DNA of 64,000 nt from NCBI RefSeq assembly GCF_038096165.1, contig NZ_CP151076.1, positions 5,081,501 through 5,145,500 on the forward strand, read 5' to 3'. Each line of letters begins with the position of its first letter. The stretch's first letter is position 1. The translations under genes and the position numbers were made by a program. The notes under the pieces are model-generated. The model was not told the origin of the DNA, did not search any database, and saw only the letters and a program-made list of their open reading frames with translations. This DNA is from Pseudomonas sp. G.S.17 (GTDB taxonomy: Bacteria > Pseudomonadota > Gammaproteobacteria > Pseudomonadales > Pseudomonadaceae). Positions 37,741 through 51,935 of this stretch are shown piece by piece.

Positions 37741-40479
37741 TCAGTTGATCTGGCCGTGACAGTGTTTGAACTTCTTGCCCGAACCACACCAGCACAACTC
37801 GTTACGACCCTGTTTCTGATCGTTGCGAACCGGCACGGTGGCGACGGCCACATCTGCGCCCTCTTCAGCCAGTGCATCCGGCTGATCCAGCCCAGGTGCC
37901 TCGGCGTGTTCGAACTGCATGCGTTGCGCCAGTTCTTCGGCATCGCGACGCAGGCGGGCTTCTTCTTCTTCCGGATCTTCGCGACGAACCTGGACGTGGG
38001 ACAGCACACGAATGGTGTCGCGCTTGATCGAGTCCAGCAGTTCCTGGAACAGGGTAAACGACTCGCGCTTGTATTCCTGCTTCGGATTCTTCTGGGCGTA
38101 GCCGCGCAAGTGGATGCCGTGACGCAGGTGATCCATGGTCGACAGGTGGTCTTTCCACAAGTCGTCTACAACGCGCAGGAGAATCTGCTTCTCGAAGGAG
38201 CGCAGCGCTTCGGCACTGGCCTGCTCTTCTTTCTCGTTGTACGCAGAAAGCAACTCTTCGAGCAGCTTCTCGCGCAGGGTTTCTTCGTGCAGGTGATCGT
38301 CTTCGTCGAGCCATTGCTGAATCGGCAGCTTCACGCCGAAATCGGTGTCCAGTGCAGCTTCCAGAGCCGCGACATCCCACTGTTCCGGCAGGGATTGCGG
38401 CGGAATGTGCTGGCTGACCAGACTGCTGAGGACGTCCTGACGGAAGTCGGCGATGGTGTCACCAATGTTCGTCGCAGCCAGCAGGCTGTTACGCATGTGG
38501 TAGATCACTTTACGCTGCTCGTTGGAAACGTCGTCGAATTCAAGCAGTTGCTTACGAATATCGAAGTTGCGACCTTCAACCTTGCGCTGCGCCTTTTCGA
38601 TAGCGTTGGTCACCATGCGGTGCTCGATCGCTTCGCCGGACTGCATGCCCAAAGCTTTCATGAAGTTCTTCACCCGATCAGAGGCGAAGATGCGCATCAG
38701 GCTGTCTTCCAGAGACAGGTAGAAACGGCTGGAACCGGTGTCACCCTGGCGACCGGCACGGCCACGCAACTGGTTGTCGATACGACGCGATTCGTGACGC
38801 TCGGAGGCAATCACGTGCAGACCGCCCGCTTCGATCACTTGCTGATGGCGTTTCTGCCAATCGGCCTTGATCTGCGCGATCTGCTCCGGGCTTGGATTTT
38901 CCAGGGCAGCGACTTCCACTTCCCAGTTACCGCCCAACAGGATGTCGGTACCGCGACCGGCCATGTTGGTGGCGATGGTCAGCGCGCCCGGACGACCGGC
39001 TTGCGCAATGATCTCGGCTTCTTTTTCGTGGAACTTGGCGTTCAGAACCTTGTGCTCGATGCCTTCCTTGTTGAGCAGGCTCGACATGTGCTCGGAAGTT
39101 TCGATGGTCGCGGTACCCACCAGTACCGGACGATTTTCGGCCATGCAGGCCTTGATGTCGGTAACGATAGCGGCGTACTTCTCTTCCGCAGTCAGGTAGA
39201 CCAGGTCGTTGAAGTCTTTACGTGCCAGCGGCTTGTTCGGCGGGATGACCACAACGGACAAGGTGTAGATCTGGTGGAATTCGAACGCTTCGGTGTCGGC
39301 TGTACCGGTCATGCCGGACAGTTTGTTGTACAGACGGAAGTAGTTCTGGAACGTGGTCGACGCCAGGGTCTGGCTTTCGGCCTGAATGTTCAGGTTTTCC
39401 TTGGCTTCGATGGCCTGGTGCAGGCCTTCGGACAAACGACGACCCGGCATGGTACGACCGGTGTGTTCGTCGACCAGCAGGATCTGACCGTCCTGGACGA
39501 TGTATTCCACGTTGCGATGGAACAGTTTGTGTGCACGAAGACCGGCGTAAACGTGAGTCAGCAGACCCAGGTTGTGCGACGAGTACAGGCTTTCACCGAC
39601 GGCCAGCAAGCCGACTTCGGTAAGCATTTCTTCGATGAACTGGTGACCGGCTTCGTTAAGCTCGACCTGACGGGTTTTCTCGTCAACAGTGAAGTGCCCG
39701 GCTTTGGTGACTTCGCCTTCCACTTCCTCGATGTGTTGTTCGAGCTGCGGGATCAGGCGGTTGATTTCGGTGTACAGCTTGGAGCTGTCTTCGGCCTGGC
39801 CGGAGATGATCAGCGGCGTACGGGCTTCGTCGATGAGGATCGAGTCCACTTCGTCGATGACCGAGAAGTTCAGCTCGCGCTGGAACTTGTCTTCCATGCT
39901 GAAAGCCATGTTGTCGCGCAGGTAATCGAAACCGAATTCGTTGTTGGTGCCATAAGTGATGTCGGCGGCGTAAGCGGCGCGTTTCTCTTCAGGCGGCTGG
40001 AAAGGCGTGACGATGCCTACGCTCAGACCGAGGAATTCGTACAGCGGACGCATCCAGTTGGCATCTCGACGTGCCAGATAGTCGTTCACGGTTACAACGT
40101 GCACGCCCTTGCCGGACAGCGCATTGAGGTATACCGCCAGCGTACCCACCAGGGTCTTGCCTTCACCGGTACGCATTTCGGCAATCATGCCTTCGTGCAG
40201 GGTCATGCCACCGATGAGCTGCACATCGAAGTGACGCATGCCCATGACGCGCTTGCCGGCTTCACGAGCCACTGCGAAAGCTTCAGGAAGGAGATTATCG
40301 AGGGTCTCACCTTTGGCTAAGCGGGCCTTGAACTGTTCGGTCTTGGCACGCAATTGCTCGTCCGAAAGGGCCACCATTTGCTCTTCGAAGGCATTGACGA
40401 GTTGCACCGTCTTGAGCATGCGTTTTACTTCACGCTCGTTCTTGCTTCCAAAAAGTTTTTTTAACAAAGGCGCAAACAT
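37741..40479 (-). CDS. secA: Preprotein translocase ATPase SecA
   Basis: 912 residues, full length. Walker A segment [22 protein letters not shown]-type box [17 protein letters not shown], helicase motif [17 protein letters not shown] and the C-terminal zinc-binding tail [16 protein letters not shown] with three Cys and one His. SecA drives protein export through SecYEG and binds SecB through the zinc tail. ATG 40479 gives the canonical [16 protein letters not shown] start. There is no secM-like gene upstream, unlike in enterics. Confidence 0.97.
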   Translation of the reverse strand: MFAPLLKKLFGSKNEREVKRMLKTVQLVNAFEEQMVALSDEQLRAKTEQFKARLAKGETLDNLLPEAFAVAREAGKRVMGMRHFDVQLIGGMTLHEGMIAEMRTGEGKTLVGTLAVYLNALSGKGVHVVTVNDYLARRDANWMRPLYEFLGLSVGIVTPFQPPEEKRAAYAADITYGTNNEFGFDYLRDNMAFSMEDKFQRELNFSVIDEVDSILIDEARTPLIISGQAEDSSKLYTEINRLIPQLEQHIEEVEGEVTKAGHFTVDEKTRQVELNEAGHQFIEEMLTEVGLLAVGESLYSSHNLGLLTHVYAGLRAHKLFHRNVEYIVQDGQILLVDEHTGRTMPGRRLSEGLHQAIEAKENLNIQAESQTLASTTFQNYFRLYNKLSGMTGTADTEAFEFHQIYTLSVVVIPPNKPLARKDFNDLVYLTAEEKYAAIVTDIKACMAENRPVLVGTATIETSEHMSSLLNKEGIEHKVLNAKFHEKEAEIIAQAGRPGALTIATNMAGRGTDILLGGNWEVEVAALENPSPEQIAQIKADWQKRHQQVIEAGGLHVIASERHESRRIDNQLRGRAGRQGDTGSSRFYLSLEDSLMRIFASDRVKNFMKALGMQSGEAIEHRMVTNAIEKAQRKVEGRNFDIRKQLLEFDDVSNEQRKVIYHMRNSLLAATNIGDTIADFRQDVLSSLVSQHIPPQSLPEQWDVAALEAALDTDFGVKLPIQQWLDEDDHLHEETLREKLLEELLSAYNEKEEQASAEALRSFEKQILLRVVDDLWKDHLSTMDHLRHGIHLRGYAQKNPKQEYKRESFTLFQELLDSIKRDTIRVLSHVQVRREDPEEEEARLRRDAEELAQRMQFEHAEAPGLDQPDALAEEGADVAVATVPVRNDQKQGRNELCWCGSGKKFKHCHGQIN

Positions 40480-40798
40480 ATCGACAGGATCTTCCACACA
40501 TAGGGATGGAGGGCGGCCCCGTGAGTCGCCCGTGCAGCCCTTATGGCCGCATGCGAACGAGCATTCTACCCGGAAACGGTGGTGAGGAAAGTGGCGTTAT
40601 TCCACGATGCTGGCACAGCGCTGTGACGGGGCTGTTTCTAGATAGGGTCTTTTCCCCGGACTTCAACCCGTCGATGGAAGAAGTTAAGAAGAAGTTACTT
40701 ATTGATTTTGCATATAAAAGCTGCGAATGCGCCCTGAACACGGTGGGAAGAAGCATTTCTGCTAACATGGCGACCTTGTCACCCAAGGTTGCATCACC
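40480..40798. other. Divergent intergenic region between secA and dciA
   Basis: 319 bp holding the promoters of both genes. An AT-rich tract around 40695-40720 (GCATATAAAAG) is the likely regulatory core, but I cannot assign -35/-10 elements with confidence. No ORF with a ribosome binding site and no hairpin stand out. Confidence 0.4.
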
Positions 40799-41254
40799 AT
40801 GGCATTTCGTCCCCTCACGGCTCGGGCACCGGCTGTCTTGCTGCGCGAAGCGAAACCGCTCAAAGCCATTTTTCATCACGCTCAGCGTCTTGGTCACCTG
40901 CAACGGCTGCTGGAAAGCCAGCTGCAACCGGCCGCGCGCGAGCATTGCCATGTTGCGTCGTGGCGTGAAGGCAGCCTGTTATTGATCGTCACCGACGGTC
41001 ATTGGGCCACTCGTCTGCGCTATCAACAGAAACGCCTGCAGCGACAACTGGTCGCATTCGAAGAGTTCGCCAGTCTCACGCGCATCTTGTTCAAGGTCCA
41101 GCCACCGACCGTCCCTCAGGGTGCTGCGGGGCATACCATGGATTTGTCCACCGTCGCCGCCGAAAGCATCCAGGCCACCGCCGACGGCATCGCCGATCCA
41201 AAACTGCGCGCAGCGCTGGAGCGGTTGGCGGCGCATGCCAAGCCGAAAGAGTAA
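40799..41254 (+). CDS. dciA: DciA (DUF721) replicative helicase loader/operator
   Basis: 151 residues with a DUF721/DciA domain in the first 100 residues (LGHLQRLLESQLQP, SWREGSLLLIVTDGHWATRL, QQKRLQRQLV) and a helical tail. DciA helps load DnaB helicase at oriC in bacteria lacking DnaC, including Pseudomonas. Placement between lpxC and secA matches the known Pseudomonas locus. The ATG at 40799 has a weak ribosome binding site. Confidence 0.83.
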   Translation: MAFRPLTARAPAVLLREAKPLKAIFHHAQRLGHLQRLLESQLQPAAREHCHVASWREGSLLLIVTDGHWATRLRYQQKRLQRQLVAFEEFASLTRILFKVQPPTVPQGAAGHTMDLSTVAAESIQATADGIADPKLRAALERLAAHAKPKE

Positions 41255-41290
41255 CGCCCACACGGTGCTTCGCGCCTTGAACAAGAAATT

Positions 41291-41397
41291 CGTAGGAGGG
41301 GACTTGTCTCCGAAGGCAGAGCCTCAGACAACTGTAACGCCTGGATAATCTCGCTGACCATCCAATCGCATTCGGGGACAAGTCCCCTCCTACCGAT
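41291..41397. repeat. REPIN (same arm family as the 121-bp array)
   Basis: CGTAGGAGGGGACTTGTCTC (41291-41310) and inverse GGGGACAAGTCCCCTCCTAC (41374-41393). The arms are related to the first arm of the array at 16806. It lies between convergent dciA and lpxC. Confidence 0.85.
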
Positions 41398-41422
41398 GGT
41401 CTTTGGGCGCGCTTCATGTCAT

Positions 41423-41456
41423 AAAAAAAGGCCAACCGAAGGCAGCCTTTAAAAAA
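41423..41456 (-). terminator. Terminator after lpxC, end of the dcw cluster
   Basis: On the minus strand, AAAGGCTGCC-TTCG-GTTGGCCTTT with a TTCG tetraloop and G-T wobbles is followed by a T-run. It is 27 bp past the lpxC stop. Confidence 0.75.
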
Positions 41457-41482
41457 TAAAAGGAAAGAGAGTAAAGCTGACC

Positions 41483-42430
<948 letters not shown>

Positions 42431-42446
42431 TCAACAAAGGCTGGCG

Positions 42447-42455
42447 ATAATAGCA
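42447..42455 (-). promoter_or_regulatory. Possible extended -10 promoter for lpxC
   Basis: On the minus strand TGCTATTAT fits the extended -10 form TGnTATAAT with one mismatch, 53 bp before the lpxC start. A poor -35 (GTTCAG) lies 16 bp further upstream of the hexamer. Confidence 0.4.
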
Positions 42456-42506
42456 GACCCGGCCTTTGCTGAACACCAATCACCCTAATACCCCTGATAC
42501 ATTTCA

Positions 42507-43694
42507 TCAATCAGCCTGACGACGCAGGAAAGCCGGGATGTCCAGGTAATCCAGATCATCGTTCGGATTCATCTTCGCCGCTGCGGTTGCGCCTGCGTGA
42601 GCCTGATTGCGCATCACGGTAGGACGGTCCAGATCACGGTAGTTCACCGACGGCAACTCCTGACGGGCAGAAGGCTGAGCCGAGGCTTGCTGAGTGGTCT
42701 GCAGGGTGTTGTCGATCACCTTCATCGGTTTCTCGATTTTCGCGCCCAGGCCGGTGGCAACCACAGTCACGTGCAACTCGTCACGCATGTCCGGATCGAT
42801 AACAGTACCGACCTTGACCATGGCGTGCTCGGAAGCGAACGCTTCGATGATGCTACCCACGTCCGAGTACTCACCCAGAGACAGGTCAGGACCGGCAGTG
42901 ATGTTAACCAGGATGCCGCGTGCGCCTTGCAGGTTCACGTCTTCGAGCAGCGGGTTGCGAATGGCTGCCTCGGTTGCTTCACGTGCACGGTTCGGACCGC
43001 TGGCGCAGCCAGTGCCCATCATCGCCATGCCCATTTCGCTCATCACGGTACGTACGTCGGCAAAGTCGACGTTGATCATGCCCGGACGCTTGATGATGTC
43101 GGAGATACCGCGAACGGCACCGGCCAGTACATCGTCAGCCTTGGCGAAAGCCGACAGCAGGCTGGCGTCCTTACCGAGGATGGTCAGCAGCTTCTCGTTG
43201 GGAATGGTGATCAACGAGTCGACGCTTTCGGACAACATGCGGATGCCTTCATCGGCAATCTGCATGCGCTTTCGGCCTTCGAACGGGAATGGACGCGTCA
43301 CGACCGCAACGGTCAGGATGCCCATTTCCTTGGCCACTTCAGCGATGATCGGCGCTGCACCGGTACCGGTACCGCCGCCCATGCCCGTGGTGATGAAGAC
43401 CATGTTGGTGCCCTGCAGAACTTCTGCAATGCGCTCACGATCTTCGAGTGCAGCCTGACGGCCGACTTCAGGGTTGGCGCCAGCGCCGAGCCCCTTGGTC
43501 ACGCCCGTCCCCAGTTGCAGGATGGTACGCGCACCGATGTTTTTCAGTGCCTGAGCATCGGTGTTGGCGCAAATGAATTCCACGCCTTCGATGTTGCTCT
43601 TGACCATGTGATTGACAGCGTTGCCGCCACCACCACCGACGCCGATAACTTTGATTACCGGGCTTTGTGGGACGTTGTCTACGAGTTCGAACAT
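42507..43694 (-). CDS. ftsZ: Cell division protein FtsZ
   Basis: 395 residues. The tubulin signature GGGTGTGAAPIIAEVAKE, N-terminal KVIGVGGGGGNAVNHM and T7-loop region NVDFADVRTVM are present. A variable linker follows, then the conserved C-terminal peptide DDLDYLDIPAFLRRQAD, which binds FtsA and ZipA. It forms the Z ring. A strong AAGGAGAGGG precedes the ATG. The 68-bp gap to ftsA may hold its own promoter. Confidence 0.98.
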   Translation of the reverse strand: MFELVDNVPQSPVIKVIGVGGGGGNAVNHMVKSNIEGVEFICANTDAQALKNIGARTILQLGTGVTKGLGAGANPEVGRQAALEDRERIAEVLQGTNMVFITTGMGGGTGTGAAPIIAEVAKEMGILTVAVVTRPFPFEGRKRMQIADEGIRMLSESVDSLITIPNEKLLTILGKDASLLSAFAKADDVLAGAVRGISDIIKRPGMINVDFADVRTVMSEMGMAMMGTGCASGPNRAREATEAAIRNPLLEDVNLQGARGILVNITAGPDLSLGEYSDVGSIIEAFASEHAMVKVGTVIDPDMRDELHVTVVATGLGAKIEKPMKVIDNTLQTTQQASAQPSARQELPSVNYRDLDRPTVMRNQAHAGATAAAKMNPNDDLDYLDIPAFLRRQAD

Positions 43695-43762
43695 TTTCCC
43701 TCTCCTTTCATTCTCTAGTTTTGTGCCTGGTGCCCACTGCCTGCCATTACTACTTTTGAAAC

Positions 43763-45022
43763 CTAGAAATTGCCCTGCACCCAGCGCTTGATACGTTCAA
43801 GCACTGGAGCCTTAGGTTCATCTCCGTAGCCATTACTGCTACTACTGATGCCGGAAAGCGAAATACCGTCAGACTGCTTTTGCAGCCCGTACAGCAACAA
43901 CCCGACACCAGTGGAATAAATGGGGTTTCGCACAACATCGGCGAGCCCTTTGACGCTATGCGGAACGCCGAGGCGCACCGGCATGTGGAAGATTTCCTCG
44001 GCCAGTTCGACCGCACCTTCCATCTTCGAGGTACCACCGGTCAGCACGATGCCAGCCGGGATCAGATCTTCGTAGCCACTGCGACGCAGCTCAGCCTGAA
44101 TCAGGGTGAACAGCTCGTCGTAGCGTGGTTCGACCACTTCAGCCAGAGCCTGACGCGACAGTTCGCGCGGTGGACGATCGCCCACGCTTGGCACTTTGAT
44201 GGTCTCGCCGGCGCCGGCCAGTTTGGCCAGGGCGCAGGCATAGCGAATCTTGATTTCTTCGGCGTATTGCGTCGGTGTACGCAGCGCCATGGCGATGTCG
44301 TTGGTCACCTGATCACCGGCAATCGGGATCACGGCGGTGTGACGAATCGCGCCTTCGGTAAAGATCGCGACATCGGAAGTACCGCCGCCGATGTCGACCA
44401 GGCATACGCCCAGCTCTTTCTCGTCATCGGTAAGTACCGAGTACGCCGAAGCCAGTTGCTCCAGAATGATGTCGTCGATTTCCAGACCGCAGCGACGCAC
44501 GCATTTTTCGATGTTCTGTGCAGCGTTCACCGCGCAGGTCACCACGTGAACCTTGGCTTCCAGACGTACACCCGACATGCCCAGTGGCTCACGAACGCCT
44601 TCCTGGTTATCGATCACGTAATCCTGGGGCAAGGTGTGCAGCACGCGCTGGTCGGCAGGAATCGCCACGGCCTGGGCAGCGTCGAGCACCCGCTCCAGAT
44701 CCGCGGAGCTGACTTCACGGTCGCGAATCGCCACGATGCCGTGGGAGTTCAGGCTGCGGATGTGACTGCCGGCCACGCCGACGAATGCCGAGTGAATACG
44801 GCAGCCGGCCATCAGCTGGGCCTCTTCCACTGCGCGCTGGATCGACTGCACGGTGGATTCGATATTCACCACCACGCCTTTCTTCAGGCCGCGGGATGGA
44901 TGGGTGCCGATACCGACGATTTCCAGCGTGCCATCGGCCGCGACTTCGCCTACCAGTGCCACCACCTTGGAGGTACCGATATCCAAGCCGACGATCATTT
45001 TGCCGCTTTGCACGTTTGCCAT
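43763..45022 (-). CDS. ftsA: Cell division protein FtsA
   Basis: 419 residues of the actin-like ATPase fold: phosphate 1 motif VGLDIGTSKVVALVGEV, phosphate 2 CLVDIGGGTSDVAIF and adenosine motif GIVLTGGTSKMEG. The amphipathic C-terminal membrane anchor is LERIKRWVQGNF. It tethers FtsZ to the membrane. ATG 45022 (AGAGGCAGGA upstream) gives MANVQSGK; a longer in-frame upstream start would run into ftsQ and is rejected. Confidence 0.97.
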   Translation of the reverse strand: MANVQSGKMIVGLDIGTSKVVALVGEVAADGTLEIVGIGTHPSRGLKKGVVVNIESTVQSIQRAVEEAQLMAGCRIHSAFVGVAGSHIRSLNSHGIVAIRDREVSSADLERVLDAAQAVAIPADQRVLHTLPQDYVIDNQEGVREPLGMSGVRLEAKVHVVTCAVNAAQNIEKCVRRCGLEIDDIILEQLASAYSVLTDDEKELGVCLVDIGGGTSDVAIFTEGAIRHTAVIPIAGDQVTNDIAMALRTPTQYAEEIKIRYACALAKLAGAGETIKVPSVGDRPPRELSRQALAEVVEPRYDELFTLIQAELRRSGYEDLIPAGIVLTGGTSKMEGAVELAEEIFHMPVRLGVPHSVKGLADVVRNPIYSTGVGLLLYGLQKQSDGISLSGISSSSNGYGDEPKAPVLERIKRWVQGNF

Positions 45023-45036
45023 GGTCCTGCCTCTTA

Positions 45037-45900
45037 TCAATTCTTCGCGACGGCGGGTTTGTCCGTCGTAGTCGCCACCGGCTCGCGCCATCCGACGGCG
45101 AGGCCGTTGGAGTAGCGCAGGTCGATGCGCGCAATGTTCGTGATCTGCTCTTTGAGCGTTTTTTCGTAAATGGCGATAAAGCGGCGCATTTTTTCCACCA
45201 GGTGGTCGCGTCCCAGCAACAACTCGATACCCGGACCGGCACTGCCCGCGCCCGTGGTCAAAAACCAGCTGCCACGTTCACGTAATTCCAGCCTGACGAT
45301 GGAGAAACCCATCGGGCGCAACATCTGACTCAAAACCTGGTACTGCTGCATCACCTGCTGTTGAGCCCGCTGCGGGCCAAACAACTGCGGAAGGTGTTCG
45401 TAATTAGCCAGCTCGCGCGGGGTAAAGGCCTGGCCCTGGTTATTGAGCAAGGCTTCATCACCCCAGCGCGCCACCGGCAGCTGTTCTTCAAGGCGGATCA
45501 CCACCTGATCCGGCCAGACGCGACGCACTTCCGCGTGGGCGATCCAGGGCATCTGTTCCAGTTCCGAACGCATGCCGGCCAGATCGATGGTGAAGAAGCT
45601 GGCCGCCACGTAAGGCGCGATTCGCTGCTGCACCGCCTGCTGACTGATGTAGCTCAGGTCGCCCTGGACGTTGATCTTGGTAATCGGCCGGTCGGCATAA
45701 GGCAGCAAGCGTTGCGCTGCCTCATACGTACCAAAGCCCAGAACCACCAGCATCACCGGCCAGAACAGCACCTTGAGAAAACCGAAATTCGCTTTCGGCA
45801 GACGCACCGACAGCGGTTCCTTGGCCACCATGCGACTGGCACCACGCGGCACCGGCTTGCGGCCGGGAGCTGGAGGTTGATGACGTGCCGTCGCGTTCAT
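45037..45900 (-). CDS. ftsQ: Cell division protein FtsQ
   Basis: 287 residues: a basic, Pro-rich cytoplasmic tail (about 1-45), one membrane helix (about 46-65, [16 protein letters not shown]), a POTRA domain ([20 protein letters not shown]) and a beta domain. It is part of the FtsQLB divisome complex. A 14-bp gap separates it from ftsA and 3 bp from ddlB. Confidence 0.95.
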   Translation of the reverse strand: MNATARHQPPAPGRKPVPRGASRMVAKEPLSVRLPKANFGFLKVLFWPVMLVVLGFGTYEAAQRLLPYADRPITKINVQGDLSYISQQAVQQRIAPYVAASFFTIDLAGMRSELEQMPWIAHAEVRRVWPDQVVIRLEEQLPVARWGDEALLNNQGQAFTPRELANYEHLPQLFGPQRAQQQVMQQYQVLSQMLRPMGFSIVRLELRERGSWFLTTGAGSAGPGIELLLGRDHLVEKMRRFIAIYEKTLKEQITNIARIDLRYSNGLAVGWREPVATTTDKPAVAKN

Positions 45901-45903
45901 GGC

Positions 45904-48312
<2,409 letters not shown>

Positions 48313-48320
<8 letters not shown>

Positions 48321-49383
48321 GAGCCACCTCCAGACAGATATCGACCACGGTATTGGTTGCGTCAGGCTTGGCCAGTCGGCGAGCGGTACGCGCCATGTTG
48401 TTCAGTTGTTCGGGTTGCATCAGAACCTCTTTCAGGCGCGCCGCCATCTCGGCTACACCAGTTGTCGCTTGTGGCATCACGAAGGCAGCGCCTTCGAGGG
48501 CCAAATAGTCGGCGTTACGGGACTGGTGGTCGTCGATCGCATGGGGCAACGGCACCAGCAGCGACGGCAGTCCGGCCGCCGCCAGTTCACTGATGGTCAG
48601 CGCGCCTGCGCGACAGACCACCAGGTCGGCCCAGCTATACGCTTGAGCCATGTCCTGAATGAAAGGCGCCACTTGCGCCTCGACACCGGCAGTGCGATAG
48701 CGCTCTGCGGTAATTTCATCGTGATTCTTGCCAGCCTGATGAAACACTTCAGGCCGCACGTCCGCAGGCACTTGCGACAGCGCCTCCGGCAACAATTTGT
48801 TCAGCGGCTCGGCGCCCAGGCTGCCGCCCAGCACCAACAGACGCGCGCGACGTCCGGCCAAGGCCTGACGCGGGGTTTCCAGGAACAGTTCGACGCGCAC
48901 CGGATTGCCGGTGGTGCGACGTTTGCTGGACGCAGGAAAGGTATTCGGAAAGGCCTCGCACAAACGGCTGGCAAACGACGCCAGACTGCGATTGGCGGTA
49001 CCGGCCACGGCGTTCTGTTCGTGAACGATCAACGGCACCTTGGCCAGCGCAGCTGCGAGGCCGCCGGGACCGGTGACATAACCGCCGAAACCCACCACGC
49101 ACACCGGCTTGAGCTGACGCACGATCTTGCGCGCCTGCAACAAGGCCTTGATCAGCATCAGTGGCGCCTTGAGCAAGGACAAACGACCTTTGCCGCGCAG
49201 GCCGGTCACGTTGATCAGGTGCAGGGCGAAACCGGCCTGCGGCACGAGTTCGTTCTCGATACCGCGCGGCGTGCCGAGCCAGTGCACTTTGTAGCCGCGC
49301 GCCTGAAACTCGCGGGCGCAAGCCAGCGCCGGGAACACGTGTCCGCCGGTGCCGCCAGCCATGATCAGCACGTTAGCGTCCAT
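48313..49383 (-). CDS. murG: MurG, undecaprenyl-PP-MurNAc-pentapeptide GlcNAc transferase
   Basis: 356 residues of GT-B fold. The N-terminal glycine-rich [15 protein letters not shown] loop and [21 protein letters not shown] of the UDP-GlcNAc site are present. It converts lipid I to lipid II at the inner membrane. ATG 49383 gives [11 protein letters not shown]; the longer frame upstream lies within ftsW and is rejected. Overlap with ftsW is 11 bp. Confidence 0.96.
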
Positions 49384-50587
49384 GGGGCGGCTCCTCGGCG
49401 AAGTCGCTTTCGTTGAACTCGGCTTCTTCGCTGCCCATGTTGTTGCGCGACTCCCACTCGATGCGCAGCAACAAGCCCAGGCTCGCACAGCAGATCACCA
49501 GCGAGCTGCCGCCATAGCTGAGGAAGGGCAAGGTCAGACCTTTGGTTGGCAGCAGACCGACGTTCACGCCGATGTTGATCAGGATCTGGCCGATCCACAG
49601 GAAGGCCAGGCCGTAAGCCACGTAGGCGCCGAAGAACTGCTTGGCGCGCTCAGCCCACATGCCGATGTACATCGCCCGGATGCTGACGAACAGGAAGAGG
49701 CCGACGGTCAGCAGCGAGCCAACCACGCCCAACTCTTCTGCCAGCACGGAAAATACGAAGTCAGTATGCGCTTCCGGCAGATAGAACTGCTTCTGCACGC
49801 TGTTGCCCAGCCCCACACCCAGCCACTCACCGCGACCAAAGGCAATCAGCGCCTGGGTCAACTGGTAGCCGGAGCCGAACTGATCGGACCACGGGTCAGT
49901 AAAGGTAATCAGACGCGCCATGCGATACGGCTGCGCCTGGACCAGCACGAACACCGCACCCACCGCCAGCGCCACCATCAAACTGAAACGGAACAGGCCG
50001 ACGCCGCCGAGGAACAACATCGCGGCCGCAGCGCCCATCATCACCACGGTGGCGCCGAAGTCGGGTTCCATCAGTAACAGGCCGGCCATTGGCAGCAATA
50101 CGATGAAGGGCTTGAAGAAGCCCATCCAGCTTTCGCGCACTTCGGTCTGACGACGAATCAGATAGCCCGCGAGGAAGATCACCACGAACAGCTTGGCGAT
50201 TTCCGATGGCTGCACGTTGAACGCACCGAAACCGATCCAGCGCATCGAACCGTTCACCTCGCGTCCGACCCCGGGGATCAGCACCATCACCAGCAAGCCA
50301 AATGCGCCAAGCAGCATCAACCAGCCCAGACGTTGCCAGGTGGCGACCGGAATCATCATGGTCACGCCGCAGGCACCGATGCCGATGATCATGTAGATCA
50401 AGTGGCGGGTCATCATGTACAGGGTATTGCCGGACTGCACCGCAGCGACTTCGGACGACGCGGAAGTGATCATCACCAGACCGAGGCCCAGCAGTGCCAG
50501 ACAACCGGCCAGCATCGGGAAGTCGACATCGATGCCACGGCCACTGATCAGTGGCGACGGATACGGCTTGATTACGCCAAAGATCAT
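49373..50587 (-). CDS. ftsW: Septal peptidoglycan polymerase FtsW (SEDS)
   Basis: 404 residues, about ten membrane segments. SEDS landmarks include GSMRWIGFGAFNVQPSEIAK, LLLMEPDFGATVVM (Asp of the catalytic region) and LPFLSYGGSSLV near the C-terminus. It polymerises septal glycan with FtsI. The start overlaps the murD stop by 4 bp. Confidence 0.96.
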   Translation of the reverse strand: MIFGVIKPYPSPLISGRGIDVDFPMLAGCLALLGLGLVMITSASSEVAAVQSGNTLYMMTRHLIYMIIGIGACGVTMMIPVATWQRLGWLMLLGAFGLLVMVLIPGVGREVNGSMRWIGFGAFNVQPSEIAKLFVVIFLAGYLIRRQTEVRESWMGFFKPFIVLLPMAGLLLMEPDFGATVVMMGAAAAMLFLGGVGLFRFSLMVALAVGAVFVLVQAQPYRMARLITFTDPWSDQFGSGYQLTQALIAFGRGEWLGVGLGNSVQKQFYLPEAHTDFVFSVLAEELGVVGSLLTVGLFLFVSIRAMYIGMWAERAKQFFGAYVAYGLAFLWIGQILINIGVNVGLLPTKGLTLPFLSYGGSSLVICCASLGLLLRIEWESRNNMGSEEAEFNESDFAEEPPHGR

Positions 50588-51930
50588 GACAAGTCCCTCA
50601 CGGCTTGCGCGAACAGCTGACCGCGCTCTTCGTAATTTTTGAACATGTCAAAGCTGGCGCAGGCCGGCGACAGCAACACGGCATCGCCGGGCTGTGCGGT
50701 TTCTGCGCAGCGCTGCACGGCTTCATCCAGCGACGGGGCACGAATCAGCGGCACCGAATCGCCCAGCACGTGGGCGATCAGTTCGGCATCACGGCCCAGC
50801 AAAACAACAGCGCGGCAATGGGCTGCTATCGGCGCAGCAAGGCCGCTGAAATCAGCACCTTTGCCATCGCCACCGGCGATCAGCACCAGCTTGCCGCTGA
50901 TATCCGCACCCAGGCCTTCGATTGCAGCCAGCGCGGCGCCGACGTTGGTCGCCTTGGAATCATCGTAATAGTTGACGCCTTCACGCTCGCGAACCCATTG
51001 GCAGCGATGCTCCAGGCCGCCGAAGCTGCGCAGGCTGGCGAGCATCGCGTCCATCGGCAAGCCGACCGCATGGCCCAACGCCAAGGCCGCCAAAGCGTTG
51101 GACTGGTTGTGAGCGCCACGAATTTTCAGCTCGCGTACCGGCATCAGGCTCTCGAACTGAAACGCGAGGTATTTCTCGCCATTCTCTTCGCGCAGACCGA
51201 AACCATGGAAATCAGGGGTGTTCAGGCCGAAGGTCCAGCATGGCAAGCCTTCGCCAATCAACGGACGGGTCAACACGTCCTGACGATTGACCACCACTTG
51301 CCGAGCGCCACGGAATACCCGGTGCTTGGCGAGGTGATAAGCCGGCAGGCCGCTGTAGCGGTCCATGTGGTCTTCGCTGATGTTCAACACGGTCGCCACT
51401 TCTGCGCCGAGCTGATCAGTGGTTTCCAGCTGGAAACTCGACAGTTCGAGGACATACAACTCGATATCGTCACTGAGCAGATCCAGCGCTGGCGTACCGA
51501 GATTGCCGCCGACGGCGACGCGTTTGCCTGCTGCCACAGCCATCTCGCCGACCAGGGTGGTGACGGTGCTTTTCGCGTTGGAACCGGTAATCGCGATGAT
51601 CGGTGCTTTCGCGTGACGCGCGAACAGCTCGATATCGCCAGACAGCTTCACGCCACGGGCAGCGGCTTGCTGCAACGCCGGAGTCGCCAGGGCCAGACCG
51701 GGGCTCACGTAAAGCTCGTCGGCGCGGCACAGAAATTCAACGTCCAGCTCGCCACAGCGCACTTCGACCTGAGGATAGTCCCGACGCAAGGTCGCCAGTT
51801 CCGGCGGATTCTCCCGCGTGTCAGCCACGGCAAACGACACGCCCCGGTTCGCGAGGAAGCGAACCAGGGACATGCCGCTCTTGCCGAGGCCGACAATGAT
51901 GCGGAAGTGGTCGGAAGCGATTAGAGACAC
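50584..51930 (-). CDS. murD: UDP-N-acetylmuramoylalanine-D-glutamate ligase MurD
   Basis: 448 residues. N-terminal IIVGLGKSGMSLVRFL dinucleotide-like motif, a P-loop of the form ITGSNAKSTVTTLVGEM (Lys and Ser kept, with Ala at a usual Gly position) and the C-terminal LSPACASFDMFKNYEERG. It adds D-Glu to UDP-MurNAc-L-Ala. The start is GTG 51930 with GAGG upstream; 5 bp follow the mraY stop. Confidence 0.95.
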   Translation of the reverse strand: MSLIASDHFRIIVGLGKSGMSLVRFLANRGVSFAVADTRENPPELATLRRDYPQVEVRCGELDVEFLCRADELYVSPGLALATPALQQAAARGVKLSGDIELFARHAKAPIIAITGSNAKSTVTTLVGEMAVAAGKRVAVGGNLGTPALDLLSDDIELYVLELSSFQLETTDQLGAEVATVLNISEDHMDRYSGLPAYHLAKHRVFRGARQVVVNRQDVLTRPLIGEGLPCWTFGLNTPDFHGFGLREENGEKYLAFQFESLMPVRELKIRGAHNQSNALAALALGHAVGLPMDAMLASLRSFGGLEHRCQWVREREGVNYYDDSKATNVGAALAAIEGLGADISGKLVLIAGGDGKGADFSGLAAPIAAHCRAVVLLGRDAELIAHVLGDSVPLIRAPSLDEAVQRCAETAQPGDAVLLSPACASFDMFKNYEERGQLFAQAVRDLS

Positions 51931-51935
51931 TCGTT

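Noticed and set aside
37756-40320. 854-codon open frame on the plus strand opposite secA
   Set aside because: It is the antisense shadow of secA, a consequence of GC-biased third positions. It lacks a ribosome binding site and known domains, while SecA is complete on the other strand.
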